From Acidobacteriota bacterium (GTDB taxonomy: Bacteria; Acidobacteriota; Terriglobia; Acidiferrales; UBA7541), in assembly GCA_003225295.1 (NCBI GenBank), contig QHYZ01000073.1:1-51902 (forward strand): DNA of 51,902 nt, read 5' to 3'. The stretch's first letter is position 1; each line of letters opens with the position of its first letter. Position numbers and translations under genes: made by a program. The notes under the pieces are model-generated. The model was not told the DNA's origin. It saw only the letters and a program-made list of their open reading frames with translations, and made no database searches. Positions 10,242-19,503 of this stretch are shown one piece after another.

Positions 10242-12887
10242 TCAGCTCGCCCGCAGCGCGGACATCGGCTCGATCCGGGCCGCACGTGCCGCCGGCAAGT
10301 AGCCTGCCAGCGCAGCGACCGCCGTCAGCACCGCCACCACCACTCCGAACGTAAGCGGATCGGTAGGCGTCACGCCGAATAGCAACGAGGCCGCCAGGCG
10401 CGTCAGCACCAGAGCGCCGACGATCCCGAGCGCTACACCGACAACCGCTAGACGTAGTGTCTCGCGCAAAACCAGGCCTCGCACGGTGGCCGGCGATGCG
10501 CCCAGCGCCATACGGATGCCGATTTCCAGCTGTCGCTGGCTGACCGAGTAAGAAATCACCGCGTAAATTCCCAGCGAAGCGAGAATCAGCGCAAACGCCG
10601 CGAACCCGCCCAGCAGAACTACCACGAAGCGCCGCGGCGAGGCCGCTTTGTCCACAAGTTCCTGCAACGTACGGAGTCCGGTGGTAGGCAAGTTGGGCTC
10701 GATCGGCCGCAACGCCTCACGCACTCGCACCGCCAACTCTCTGGGAGGAAGGTTTGTGCGCACGACCAGATCCACCGAACCATAGTCCTGGGTCTGCCGG
10801 ATGGGCAGGTAAAATTCCGAGCCCGCTCCGCGCTCCAGAGTCAGATGGTGTACGTCGCCAGCCACGCCCACTACGGTTCGATCCACATCGATGTTTGCGA
10901 TTCGGCCAACCGGATCCTGGCCGGGCCACAGAGTGCGCGCCATCGTCTCGTTGATCACGACAACCGGGAGCGTGCCCTTGGTGTCGCGCTCGGAAATGTC
11001 ACGGCCTGCCACCAGCTTGATGCCCATTGCTCCCAGGTAGCCGTCGCTCACGATGCGCACGAAGCCCTCAGGATAATTCTCTCTTTTATACACCTGACCC
11101 TGGGCGGCAACTCCCCAGGTTCGATTGCGTCCCAGCGGCAATTGGTCGGTGAGCCCGGCAGCTTGAATCCCCGAAACCTCCAGCACGCGATGCAGCGCCT
11201 CGGTGAAGTACACATTGCGCTGCTCCTGTGTCGAATAGCCGGAGCTCGGGTCGATGCGCAGGGTTGCAGCACGCTCCGGGCGGAAGCCCAAATCGACATC
11301 CATCACGCGGAGGAAGCTGCGAACGAGCAGCCCGGCTCCTGCCAGCAGCACGCACGCCAGCGCGATCTCCGAGATCACCAGCGCGCTGCGAATCCATGAG
11401 TGTTCGTGCCCCTGGCTCGAGCCCCGGCTGGAGTCCTTCAGTGAATCACTAAGTTGCGCTTGCGGCATGCGCAGCGCCGGCGCCAGTCCGAAGAGCAAAC
11501 CGGTCAGCACGGCCATCAGCAGCGTAAAGAGCAGTGCCCTGCCATCGATGCGAACTTTTTCCAGCAGCGGAATGCTGACGGCACTGAGATGGGCCACAAA
11601 CCACGTCCCAACCACGGCAAGCAGCAATCCGAGCAGGGCGCCGCAGCAGGAAAGCATCAGACTTTCGGTAAGAACTTGCCGGACGAGGCGGCCCTTTGCA
11701 GCTCCCAGCGCAGAACGAATGACCATCTCTTTCTGCCGCGCTGCGCCGCGCGCGAGCAAGAGATTGGAAAGATTGGCGCACACGATCAGCATCACGACGC
11801 CCACGGCACTAGCAAGCAGGATCAGCGCGGGCCGCACTTTCCCGCTTACCTGGTCTGTCAAGAGTTTCAGAACCGGGACAAAATCGTTGCGATTCGGGTG
11901 TTCCTTGCTGATTCGAGCGCCGAGCACGGCAGTGTCTGCCTGCGCGCTCTGTACGCTCGCTCCGGCCTTCAGGCGTCCGACGATTGAGAGCGTATTGCCC
12001 CAGCGGTTGGTTTCTGGCGTCAGCGGAAATGGAGAGTAAAGATCGACGCGGCTACCCGGTGCGAAGACGGAGCCGAAGTCAAACGAGGCCGGGAGGACGC
12101 CGACGACTGCGACCAGCGCATCATCAAGAGTCAGGGCGCGCCCCACGACCAACGGATCGGAGCCAAACCGCCGCTTCCACAGGCCATGACTTAGTAGCAC
12201 CACTCTTGGCCCGTTCCACTTGCATTCGTCGTCATTGAAGAGTCGGCCCAATTGCGCTTGCACTCCGAGCAAAGGAAAGAAATTCTCCGATACCGGTACA
12301 CTAGTGAGTCGCTCCGGTTCGCCCGACCCGGTCAGCTTGCTGTCCCCCACTCCGTAGAACGCGAAATAGCCGGCCATATCGGAAAACGATTGGTTCTGCG
12401 AGCGCATCTCCAGGAAAGGGTCTACCTGTACGGTTTGCGCGGATAGGCCGCCGGTCCCTCCGTCGTCATTGGCGATCCACACCAGCCGTGCGGGATCCTG
12501 GAATGGCAGGGGTCGCAGCAGAAGCGCATTCACGACGCTGAAGATCGTTGCGCTTGCGCCGATGCCCAGCCCCACGATGCACACGGACGCGGCGAAGAAA
12601 CCAGCGTCGCGGCGCAGCGTGCGCACGGCATAGCGAAAGTCCTGCGAGCATACCTCCAGGAACGGCAGCCCGCGCGTTTCGCGATGGATCTCGCGCGTGA
12701 GCTCGCCTCCTCCGAGGCGAACCAGCGCCGCCCGCCGCGCCTCCTGCGGCGTCATACCGGCCTTTTCGTTTTCCGAAGTAAGCAAATCCACGTGGGCGGC
12801 AAGCTCCTCATTAAAATCGTCGTCCAGCCGCGTCTTGGAAAAGACGGCCCGCAGGCGGGAAAAGAACGCGCGGAGTCGATCACTCAT
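10242..12887 (-). CDS. MacB/FtsX-type duplicated permease (ADOP family), 881 aa
   Basis: This is a second duplicated permease with the same architecture as the one at 3889-6513. The start at 12887 (MSDRLRAFFSRL) overlaps the PadR stop codon in an ATGA, so the pair is translationally coupled. The prefix carries TRLDDDFNEELAAHVDLL and MTPQEARRAALVRLGG. The first membrane segment (VGLGIGASATIFSVVNALLL) begins near residue 89. The first FtsX block contains MLIVCANLSNLLLARG and EMVIRSALGA; the second contains QLEIGIRMALGASP and ends PAARAARIEPMSALRAS. No ATPase lies nearby. The intact PadR gene immediately upstream suggests ligand- or stress-dependent repression of the pair. The substrate is not known; export of hydrophobic or peptide-like compounds, by analogy with MacB, is inference. 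Confidence 0.94.
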   Translation of the reverse strand: MSDRLRAFFSRLRAVFSKTRLDDDFNEELAAHVDLLTSENEKAGMTPQEARRAALVRLGGGELTREIHRETRGLPFLEVCSQDFRYAVRTLRRDAGFFAASVCIVGLGIGASATIFSVVNALLLRPLPFQDPARLVWIANDDGGTGGLSAQTVQVDPFLEMRSQNQSFSDMAGYFAFYGVGDSKLTGSGEPERLTSVPVSENFFPLLGVQAQLGRLFNDDECKWNGPRVVLLSHGLWKRRFGSDPLVVGRALTLDDALVAVVGVLPASFDFGSVFAPGSRVDLYSPFPLTPETNRWGNTLSIVGRLKAGASVQSAQADTAVLGARISKEHPNRNDFVPVLKLLTDQVSGKVRPALILLASAVGVVMLIVCANLSNLLLARGAARQKEMVIRSALGAAKGRLVRQVLTESLMLSCCGALLGLLLAVVGTWFVAHLSAVSIPLLEKVRIDGRALLFTLLMAVLTGLLFGLAPALRMPQAQLSDSLKDSSRGSSQGHEHSWIRSALVISEIALACVLLAGAGLLVRSFLRVMDVDLGFRPERAATLRIDPSSGYSTQEQRNVYFTEALHRVLEVSGIQAAGLTDQLPLGRNRTWGVAAQGQVYKRENYPEGFVRIVSDGYLGAMGIKLVAGRDISERDTKGTLPVVVINETMARTLWPGQDPVGRIANIDVDRTVVGVAGDVHHLTLERGAGSEFYLPIRQTQDYGSVDLVVRTNLPPRELAVRVREALRPIEPNLPTTGLRTLQELVDKAASPRRFVVVLLGGFAAFALILASLGIYAVISYSVSQRQLEIGIRMALGASPATVRGLVLRETLRLAVVGVALGIVGALVLTRLAASLLFGVTPTDPLTFGVVVAVLTAVAALAGYLPAARAARIEPMSALRAS

Positions 12888-13231
12888 CGGGAGGGCTCCT
12901 TTTGCGCGGCAAAGAAGCGCGCAATCACCATGGAAAGCTGCTCCCAGTTCTCTGCCGTTTCGGCCAGCCGGCGGGAACCCCGGCGGGTAATCGAGTAAAA
13001 CTTGCCGCGGCGGTTGTTGTCCGAAGTGCCCCATTCAGAGCGGATCAAGCCGCGCTGCTGCAGGCGCACCAGCGATGCATATATCGTCCCTTGATTCAGC
13101 AAGATAGCATCGCCGCTGATCTGCTCGATGCGGCGCGCAATCCCATAACCGTGGAGCGCGCCCCTGGCCTCGAGCGTCTGTAAGACCATAAGGTCCAAAG
13201 TGCCCTTCAGCATCTCAAGTTGCGGAGACAT
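12884..13231 (-). CDS. PadR-family transcriptional regulator (115 aa)
   Basis: This is a small winged-helix repressor. The start at 13231 is supported by AGGAGG 6-7 bases upstream. Features in order: MLKGTLDLMVLQTLEA (helix 1), ALHGYGIARRIEQ (helix 2), LLNQGTIYASLVRLQQRGLI (recognition helix and wing entry), then GTSDNNRRGKFYSITRRG, the conserved wing, and a dimerisation helix (ETAENWEQLSMVIARFF). The length is normal for subfamily-2 PadR proteins. It overlaps the permease gene by 4 bases and very likely controls that gene and itself. Unlike the PadR gene at 6525, all core motifs are intact, which gives a direct comparison for the damage in that copy. Confidence 0.93.
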   Translation of the reverse strand: MSPQLEMLKGTLDLMVLQTLEARGALHGYGIARRIEQISGDAILLNQGTIYASLVRLQQRGLIRSEWGTSDNNRRGKFYSITRRGSRRLAETAENWEQLSMVIARFFAAQKEPSR

Positions 13232-13563
13232 GAACCCTCCTGTGCCATTGCCACAGGAACATAGACGATAGCCCGGCCAGAAAGTTCCGTGGCGCTCAAT
13301 ATTTCTTGCGCGGTGTCTGTTCGAGCATTTAGCAGTAGCTTTTGCTGAACAATTGGAAAGCCGCGAGGCACAACAGCATCGCCCTGACAATCTTGAATCC
13401 TGTAGTAGGTCGTATCGACCCAATTCACCTGGACGACCGTTAAAGGCCACCAACGAGAGCCAACTGCGACGTGACGCCGAGCAAATGCCCCTGAATTCAA
13501 ATTGTGTGTTAAGAAGTTTCCAGCTATCGCGTCTAAGGTTGTAGATGAGCCGAGGAGGGATGC
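13232..13563. other. Divergent intergenic region between PadR and sigma-factor units
   Basis: These 332 bases separate two divergently transcribed units and must hold both promoters. No gene was supported. One clear element is the inverted repeat at 13408-13420, listed separately. AT-rich sequence just before the sigma gene (about 13495-13515) would suit a promoter, but I could not assign boxes with confidence. Confidence 0.5.
13408..13420. promoter_or_regulatory. Inverted repeat GGTCG-TAT-CGACC, possible operator
   Basis: Two perfect 5-base arms flank a TAT centre. It lies about 177 bases from the PadR start and 144 bases from the sigma-factor start in the divergent region. It could be an operator for PadR or another dimeric regulator. 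It does not match the ATGT-N8-ACAT type of PadR site, so the assignment is speculative. Confidence 0.3.
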
Positions 13564-14112
13564 TTGGCGGCCGCGATAGAAAACATCATGGCGACGCAAG
13601 CGGTCACACAGCTTGAGGAAGTCTTTCGAGCACACCAGGTCTGTGTCCTCAAGGCGGCCTACCGCGTGACCGGAAGCATGGCGGACGCGGAAGACGTCTC
13701 ACAATCCGTCTTCCTCCGCTTAGCCCGCGGGACTTTCGACTCGGGCCGTATCTCCAATATGGAGAGTTACTTACGCCGGTCCGCGGTCAACGCCGCCTTG
13801 GATCTGATTCGCTCGAAGGGCGATCGAGAGGTCGTGCCGGTCGAAACGGCGAACCAGGAACAATCCATTTCCAGCGTATCGCCGGAACGCGCGGTCTCGT
13901 CGTTGGAAATCAAGAATTGGCTTCGCCAGCAGCTGGCCACGCTGAATCCCCGCGCTGCCGAAATGTTTGCTCTGCGCTATCTGGAAGGTCTGGACAATCC
14001 CGAAATTGCCCGAACCATGGGCACATCGCAAGCCGTGGTGGCGGTGACGCTGCATCGTACTCGCGCGCGACTTAGGAAGGGCTTTCATGCTTTTAGGAAA
14101 GGTGCATCATGA
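13564..14112 (+). CDS. ECF-like RNA polymerase sigma factor (182 aa)
   Basis: This is a two-domain sigma-70 family factor. Region 2 is about residues 20-85 (VLKAAYRVTGSMADAEDVSQSVFLRLAR). Region 4 is about residues 120-178: QQLATLNPRAAEMFALRYLEGL, then a helix-turn-helix (NPEIARTMGTSQAVVAVTLHRTRARL). No sigma 1.1 or region 3 is present, so it is of the extracytoplasmic-function type. The start is uncertain. A TTG at 13564 lies 5 bases after a strong AGGAGG (13553-13558); an in-frame ATG at 13588 has no close ribosome binding site. The stop overlaps the next start in ATGA, so it is translationally coupled to the anti-sigma/FecR gene, which presumably sequesters it at the membrane. It probably activates its own operon, as is common for such factors. 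Confidence 0.9.
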   Translation: MAAAIENIMATQAVTQLEEVFRAHQVCVLKAAYRVTGSMADAEDVSQSVFLRLARGTFDSGRISNMESYLRRSAVNAALDLIRSKGDREVVPVETANQEQSISSVSPERAVSSLEIKNWLRQQLATLNPRAAEMFALRYLEGLDNPEIARTMGTSQAVVAVTLHRTRARLRKGFHAFRKGAS

Positions 14113-16733
14113 GATTATTTCGATCGAAGCAAGACGCCGACCTTGAGCAGGCGATTTCCGAACTTCGCGCTCAGGAGCCCGACGCTAAGACACTCTCTGG
14201 GTCCGCACAGCGCGTGTGGCAGCGTTTGCAAACAGGCCAAGGCGCAATCAGCGCTGTCCAGGTTATTCGTGGCTGCGCCGACATTCGGTCTCTGCTCCCG
14301 GCTTTTCATCGGCAAGAACTTCCTCAGGCTCGCGCACTCATCGTACGAGATCACCTGCGGGAATGTGTCTCGTGCCGCTCGTATGCGTCTGGCCGCGGAG
14401 TTGATGGAGCGGCGACCGTCGGCTGGCAGATGGAGCCTGGCGCGCGTGGTTTCCAGTGGAGCTTGGTCAGACTGTCCTTCGCGGCAACAGCCGTGGCCGT
14501 GCTGATTGCCGCGGTCTGGATTGGTCGCAACTGGTACTTCGCAGGTCCGCCGGGCACGCGCGCGCGGGTTGATTCCATCGAAGGACAAGCGTATCGCATT
14601 GGCTCCGCTGGCGAGCAGGCATTGAAACTCGGTGACGAAGTCAGTGAGGGTGAATTTATTCGCACGGGCGCCAATTCCCATGCCAAGGTGCGGCTGCTCG
14701 ATGGATCTCAGGTGGAAATGAATCAGCGCGCAGAATTGGCGGTCAGCGCCAGCCGTCGCGATACAACCATCCATCTCGATCAAGGCAGCATCATTGTGCA
14801 AGCCGCGAAGCGTCACACCGGGCACCTGTATGTTCGTGCTCCGGATTGCACGATCGCCGTGACGGGAACCGTCTTTTCGGTGAACTCTGGCACGAAAGGT
14901 TCGCGGGTGGCCGTGGTCGAGGGAGAAGTGCACGTCAAACACGCTGGAGTGGAATCTATTCTGCATTCTGGCGAGGTAGTGGCGACCACGCAGAGCGTCG
15001 GCGTGGTATCCGTGCGCGAAGAGATTGGATGGAGCAGTGATCTGGATCATGAACTAGCTTTGCTTGGGGAATTCTCAAAGCTTCGTACGAAATTGGAGGA
15101 AATCCAGACGCCCGGTCCGCGCTATGAAAGCAAAATCCTGCCGTTGCTGCCGACGGATACAGTCCTCTATATCGGCATCCCCAATCTTGGAGATGCGCTG
15201 CAACAGGCCAACCAAATCTTCCAGCAGCAGCTTTCGCAGAGCACAGTGCTGCAAGATTGGTGGAACAAAAGCGGAAAGTCGGACCAGCATCCCACTCCCC
15301 AGGAGTTGATCGACCAAATTCATGCGATAAGCCAGTATTTGGGCGACGAAGTGGTGATTACCGCCAGAGCAAGCTCCGTTTCTGACTCGCACGGTCCAGT
15401 CCTGTTAGCCGAAGTGCGGCAGCCCGGACTGAAGGATTACTTGCAGCAACACCTTGCTAACACTTTGACGAGTGGACAAGGCACGGGCAATCTGCGGGTG
15501 ATAGACGCGCAGTCGCTCTCGTCGCTGAGTGGCGATGAGCGCGGGATGATAATGCTGGTCAGACCCAAGACTCTGGTTGTCGGTGGCGACGCCGCCCCGG
15601 TTCGGCAGATGAGCGCGCAGCTCGATGCCGGAGCAACGCTTTTCGCCGGGACGGATTTTGGGCAGCGGATTGCGAACATCTACAGCCGAGGTACGGAGAC
15701 CTTAGTTGCTGCGAATCTCGGCCAGATTGTCGAGAGCCTGCATGCGAAGCAAGAAGAGTCGCAAGCGCTTCGGAACAGCGGCTTCAACGACATCAAGTAT
15801 TTGATCGCGACGCGCGGTGAGTCTGCCAGTCAAGGCGATAACCGGATTACCCTGGAATTTAACGGGCAGCGGCACGGCATAGCCTCCTGGCTGGCGGCTC
15901 CGGCTCCCATGGGTTCGTTGGACTATGTTTCCACCAACGCCGGCGCGGCGGTCTCCTTCGTTGCGAAACAGCCCGCGCTCATGCTGGATGATATTTTCAG
16001 CACCATCAGCGCTTCCGACCCTAACTTCAAAGAGGGCCTGGCTCGCACAAATGGAGAGCTCGGTCTGGACCTGCGTAACGATCTGGCCAGCGCGCTGGGT
16101 GGAGAACTGACACTGGCGCTCGATGGCCCAGTTCTTCCGACACCTTCCTGGAAAGCAGTAATCGAAGTTAACAATTCAGGAGCGCTGCAGCTGGCCATCG
16201 GTAAGCTGGTGCAGAGCTTTAACCTCGACGCACAAAAGTCAAACCGGCCGGGTGCAACAATCCATCAGGCACAGGTTGGTGGGCGAACGTTCTACACGAT
16301 CGAATCGCAGCTTGGTGGGCTCTCGACCGAGTACGATTACACCTTCGCGGACGGCTATATGATCATGGCGCCTTCTCGCGCGCTGGTTCTCGCCGCTCTG
16401 CAAACTCACGCGAACGGCACCTCGCTGGCTCGCTCCGCCTCGTTTCGTGCTCTCCTCCCCAAGGACAATCAAGCGAACTTCTCGGCGATGATTTATCAAA
16501 ATCTCAGCCCGATTCTGAAACCGCTCGCTTCCCAGCTCACTTCCGGGCAGTTGGCGCTCCTGCAACAGTTGGCAGTCGACGCCAAACCAAGCGTATTCTG
16601 TGCTTACGGGGAAAGTGATCGCCTCGAGGTGGCCAGCAGTGGCAAGCTGTTTGACTTGAATCCCGGTCTTCCAACTTTGATCCACCTGCTGGGTTTGTCC
16701 GATCACGGAACCTCGCGCCAAGCCAATCCGTAA
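14109..16733 (+). CDS. Membrane anti-sigma protein with FecR domain and large exported region (874 aa)
   Basis: Residues 1-110 are cytoplasmic and contain His82-x3-Cys86-x2-Cys89, the zinc anti-sigma (ZAS) motif; Cys56 may be an additional ligand. A single membrane helix spans about 118-138. A FecR domain follows at about 155-295 ([50 protein letters not shown]). The remaining 580 residues are exported and of unknown function. They begin with [18 protein letters not shown], reminiscent of DUF3352-type proteins, and contain repeated strand-helix units. ZAS and FecR in one chain next to a sigma factor imply a sensor that releases the factor when the exported part detects a signal. No TonB receptor gene is adjacent, unlike classic FecR systems; ABC exporter genes follow instead. 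Coupled to the sigma gene by ATGA. Confidence 0.85.
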   Translation: MRLFRSKQDADLEQAISELRAQEPDAKTLSGSAQRVWQRLQTGQGAISAVQVIRGCADIRSLLPAFHRQELPQARALIVRDHLRECVSCRSYASGRGVDGAATVGWQMEPGARGFQWSLVRLSFAATAVAVLIAAVWIGRNWYFAGPPGTRARVDSIEGQAYRIGSAGEQALKLGDEVSEGEFIRTGANSHAKVRLLDGSQVEMNQRAELAVSASRRDTTIHLDQGSIIVQAAKRHTGHLYVRAPDCTIAVTGTVFSVNSGTKGSRVAVVEGEVHVKHAGVESILHSGEVVATTQSVGVVSVREEIGWSSDLDHELALLGEFSKLRTKLEEIQTPGPRYESKILPLLPTDTVLYIGIPNLGDALQQANQIFQQQLSQSTVLQDWWNKSGKSDQHPTPQELIDQIHAISQYLGDEVVITARASSVSDSHGPVLLAEVRQPGLKDYLQQHLANTLTSGQGTGNLRVIDAQSLSSLSGDERGMIMLVRPKTLVVGGDAAPVRQMSAQLDAGATLFAGTDFGQRIANIYSRGTETLVAANLGQIVESLHAKQEESQALRNSGFNDIKYLIATRGESASQGDNRITLEFNGQRHGIASWLAAPAPMGSLDYVSTNAGAAVSFVAKQPALMLDDIFSTISASDPNFKEGLARTNGELGLDLRNDLASALGGELTLALDGPVLPTPSWKAVIEVNNSGALQLAIGKLVQSFNLDAQKSNRPGATIHQAQVGGRTFYTIESQLGGLSTEYDYTFADGYMIMAPSRALVLAALQTHANGTSLARSASFRALLPKDNQANFSAMIYQNLSPILKPLASQLTSGQLALLQQLAVDAKPSVFCAYGESDRLEVASSGKLFDLNPGLPTLIHLLGLSDHGTSRQANP

Positions 16734-16743
16734 TGATTGGTGG

Positions 16744-17685
16744 ATGATGAACCCAACCATCGAGCTAAATGGGCTCGAAGTACAACTGGGCGGCCGAACG
16801 ATCCTTCATGGTCTCACTGGCGTTTTGAAGAGTCGGGCTATCGGGCTGCTCGGGCCCAATGGGGCCGGCAAGTCGACGCTCATCAACACCCTCTTGGGTT
16901 TTCACTCCCCATCCAAGGGGAGCGCCCGCGTGCTCGGGCTCGACTCTCACACCAACGGCAAGGCGCTTCGATCGCTGGTCGGGTACATGCCTGAGAACGA
17001 CGCTTTTATCTCAAAAATGTCCGGGGTCCGCTTTGTTCGCTACATGGCAGAGATTTCCGGCCTTCCCTCCGCTCAAGCGATGGAGCGCGCGCACGAAGCT
17101 TTCGTCTACGTGGGGTTAGGCGAAGCGCGGTATCGCCCGGTGGGGACGTATTCTCTCGGCATGAAACAACTCGTAAAGTTGGCCCAGGCGATCGCGCACG
17201 GCCCCAAGGTTTTGATTCTGGACGAACCAACGAACGGCCTGGACCCGCCTGCGCGCAAGCGCTTGATCGAACTGATTCGCGAAATCCGGGAGGCCAGTGA
17301 TATTTGCCTGCTGCTCTCCTCGCATCTTCTGCGCGACGTGGAAGAAACCTGCGATGAGGTACTGATTCTACGCAACGGGCAAATTGCCTCCATCTCGAAC
17401 CTCGTCGAGGAACGGCGCGCCAATCGGAAGTTTCTCGAGTTGGAAACGATGGGCGCCGAGGCAACATTTACGTCCACGCTCGAGGGCCTCGGCTGTGAGT
17501 GCGCGGTTTTCACCAACGGCCGCATCAAGGTCGTCATGCCGGACGGCGTGGAAATCAGGGCGGTGTTCAAGGTTGCGGCGGACAAGGGCGTGCAGATTCG
17601 CCGCATGAATCATCGTCGCGATTCACTGGAAGACATTTTCCTCAATGCGATGGAACAAACGGGAGCGGCGGATGGCCGTATATAA
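16744..17685 (+). CDS. ABC transporter ATP-binding protein 1 (313 aa)
   Basis: This is an ATPase of the ABC-2 export type. Walker A is GPNGAGKST (37-45), the signature loop is YSLGMKQ (137-143) rather than the usual LSGGQ, Walker B is VLILDEP (157-163) with a D-loop NGLDPP, and the switch His lies in LLSSHLL. The C-terminal 90 residues form an extension typical of this class ([12 protein letters not shown]). It begins 10 bases after the FecR gene at tandem ATG codons (16744 and 16747), with only a weak GGTGG upstream. It overlaps the start of the next permease gene by 14 bases, so it should pair with that permease. Confidence 0.93.
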   Translation: MMNPTIELNGLEVQLGGRTILHGLTGVLKSRAIGLLGPNGAGKSTLINTLLGFHSPSKGSARVLGLDSHTNGKALRSLVGYMPENDAFISKMSGVRFVRYMAEISGLPSAQAMERAHEAFVYVGLGEARYRPVGTYSLGMKQLVKLAQAIAHGPKVLILDEPTNGLDPPARKRLIELIREIREASDICLLLSSHLLRDVEETCDEVLILRNGQIASISNLVEERRANRKFLELETMGAEATFTSTLEGLGCECAVFTNGRIKVVMPDGVEIRAVFKVAADKGVQIRRMNHRRDSLEDIFLNAMEQTGAADGRI

Positions 17686-18556
17686 GCGCAGGTACACTCC
17701 GTACACCGGGTCTCTGACGCCGGAACGGTCGCGGTTTTTCGTCCTGACGCGTTTTGCGTTCGTCGACCTTTTTAAATCCCGCTTCTTCGTTCTTCTTTTG
17801 ATTCTTAGCCTTGTGCCAAGCCTGTTTTTCGCGGGCTACATATTCATCGCCAACAACAAGGCGGTGCAATTGCTTCTGCCCACGGGCCCTGCCGATATGT
17901 TCTCAGTGGAAGCCAGATTCTTCACGTTCATCATGATCGTGCAGACCCAAGCTGCCTTTCTTTTGAACTGCTGGGTTGGTCCTATCTTGATCGCGGGAGA
18001 TTTGACCAACGGCGCCCTCCCGCTTTTTCTGAGCCGGCCGTTCAGCCGGGCCGATTATGTTCTTGGAAAGCTCGCCGTGATGGGCCTTCTTCTGTCCGGT
18101 GTCACGTGGGTGCCCAGCTTGCTGTTATTCAGCCTGCAGGCAGGGTTGGCAAGGGGCCACTGGCTCTGGTCGCACATGTGGATGGTCGTTCCTATCTTGT
18201 TGTGCTCTGCGATTTGGATCCTAATGCTTTCTCTCATTTCTCTGGCCGTGTCGGCGTGGGTGAAGTTGCGGATTGTGGCAACGGGTGTAATATTCATCTC
18301 CTTTTTCATCCCTGCGGGCCTCGGTGAGATGTTCAACGCTATCATGGGCACCATCTGGGGCCGACTGCTGAATTTTTCATATTTGTTTCAGATCATTTTG
18401 GCGAGAGGATTTCGTGAACCATCCAGCCTGCTGGGTACTACGGGCTGGAACGAAATCCCCGTTCCCGCGGCATGGGGTGCCCTGCTTTTCGTCTGCCTGC
18501 TTTCGCTTGTTATTCTGAATGCGCGATTGCGCGCCCGTGAGACAGTGCGCGGATGA
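17672..18556 (+). CDS. ABC-2-type permease 1 (294 aa)
   Basis: This is an integral membrane permease with about six hydrophobic helices. The first follows a basic N-terminus ([20 protein letters not shown], about residues 38-57). Then come [72 protein letters not shown] and a final helix [41 protein letters not shown], between helices 2 and 3, is the conserved cytoplasmic coupling region of ABC-2 permeases (residues in the D-x-x-x-G-A-L-x-x-x-L-S-R-P pattern). The start at 17672 has GGGAG upstream and lies inside the end of the ATPase gene. Its stop overlaps the next ATPase start in ATGA. Substrate unknown. Confidence 0.88.
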   Translation: MAVYKRRYTPYTGSLTPERSRFFVLTRFAFVDLFKSRFFVLLLILSLVPSLFFAGYIFIANNKAVQLLLPTGPADMFSVEARFFTFIMIVQTQAAFLLNCWVGPILIAGDLTNGALPLFLSRPFSRADYVLGKLAVMGLLLSGVTWVPSLLLFSLQAGLARGHWLWSHMWMVVPILLCSAIWILMLSLISLAVSAWVKLRIVATGVIFISFFIPAGLGEMFNAIMGTIWGRLLNFSYLFQIILARGFREPSSLLGTTGWNEIPVPAAWGALLFVCLLSLVILNARLRARETVRG

Positions 18557-19503
18557 CCTCAAGAGCCCACCAAATCGTTTTCGAGAATGTCTCCAAGTTT
18601 TATGGAGAAGTACTCGGCGTAAACAAAGTGAGTTTCTCTCTCGGGCCCGGGATTACCAGTCTTGTCGGCCCTAACGGCTCGGGCAAGACCACGCTGATGA
18701 ACTTGCTGACTGGCCTGATCAGGCCTTCACAAGGCGCCATCTACGTCCTCGGCCTTACCCCGCAACAACCTATCGAGTTCTTCCGGCAAGTCGGATACTG
18801 CACGCAGTTTGATTCCTTCCCTCCTGGAACGAATGGCTACGACTTCATTTATTGGCCGCTGCGGCTTCATGGTTTTGGCCGCGACCAGGCAGCGAAGCTC
18901 ACAAGCGAAGCCCTGGAACGCGCCGGAATGGCGCAGGTGGCACGGCGCAAAGTGGCTGGCTACAGCAAAGGGATGCGACAGCGCATTCGCCTGGCTCAGG
19001 CCATTGCGCATCATCCGTCCGTGCTGGTTCTCGACGAACCGCTCAACGGCCTTGATCCGATGGCTCGCGCGGAATCGATCGCGCTCTTCGAAACAATAGC
19101 CAAGCAGGGGATGCACGTGATCATTTCCAGCCATATTTTGGAGGAAGTCGATCGCATCTCCGACCGCGTCGTGTTGATGAGCAGCGGCTACGTTGTTGCC
19201 GAGGGACAAATTCGCGAAGTTCGCAGGGAGGTCCACGATCATCCCACGCAGATCCTTGTCCGATGCTCGAATGCAGCGCGGTTGGCAGCGGCGGCGTTCG
19301 AACTCGATCACGTTGTCGAGGCCAAAATTCTGAATGATGGCCATGGCGTCCTGGTGCGCACGCGCGACGCGGAGCAGTTCTATCTTTTACTGAACAAGAT
19401 CGTCTCCGGCGGTCTCGTCGAAGTCGATGCAGTTGCGCCCGCCGACGATGACGTCAACTCCATCTATCAATATCTCATCGGATCTGATGGAGGACCGGCG
19501 TGA
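18553..19503 (+). CDS. ABC transporter ATP-binding protein 2 (316 aa)
   Basis: This is a second ABC-2-type ATPase. Walker A is GPNGSGKTT (39-47), the Q-loop is YCTQFD, the signature is YSKGMRQ (136-142), Walker B is VLVLDEP (156-162), the D-loop is NGLDPMA and the switch His is in ISSHILEE. A C-terminal domain of about 100 residues follows (LVRCSNAARLAAAAF, then NSIYQYLIG). It is clearly diverged from the first ATPase in this operon, so the two pairs are not a recent tandem duplication. Translation is coupled at both ends: ATGA with the upstream permease and GTGA with the downstream one. That tight packing suggests the four transporter genes are made in fixed proportion, perhaps as one heteromeric exporter; this is inference. 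Confidence 0.93.
   Translation: MTSRAHQIVFENVSKFYGEVLGVNKVSFSLGPGITSLVGPNGSGKTTLMNLLTGLIRPSQGAIYVLGLTPQQPIEFFRQVGYCTQFDSFPPGTNGYDFIYWPLRLHGFGRDQAAKLTSEALERAGMAQVARRKVAGYSKGMRQRIRLAQAIAHHPSVLVLDEPLNGLDPMARAESIALFETIAKQGMHVIISSHILEEVDRISDRVVLMSSGYVVAEGQIREVRREVHDHPTQILVRCSNAARLAAAAFELDHVVEAKILNDGHGVLVRTRDAEQFYLLLNKIVSGGLVEVDAVAPADDDVNSIYQYLIGSDGGPA

Noticed and set aside
11254-12039. 261-codon open frame on the plus strand
   Set aside because: It is antisense to the second duplicated permease; Ser/Arg/Pro-rich low-complexity translation.
13207-13635. Open frame on the minus strand across the divergent intergenic region
   Set aside because: It overlaps both the PadR and sigma starts and has no motif.
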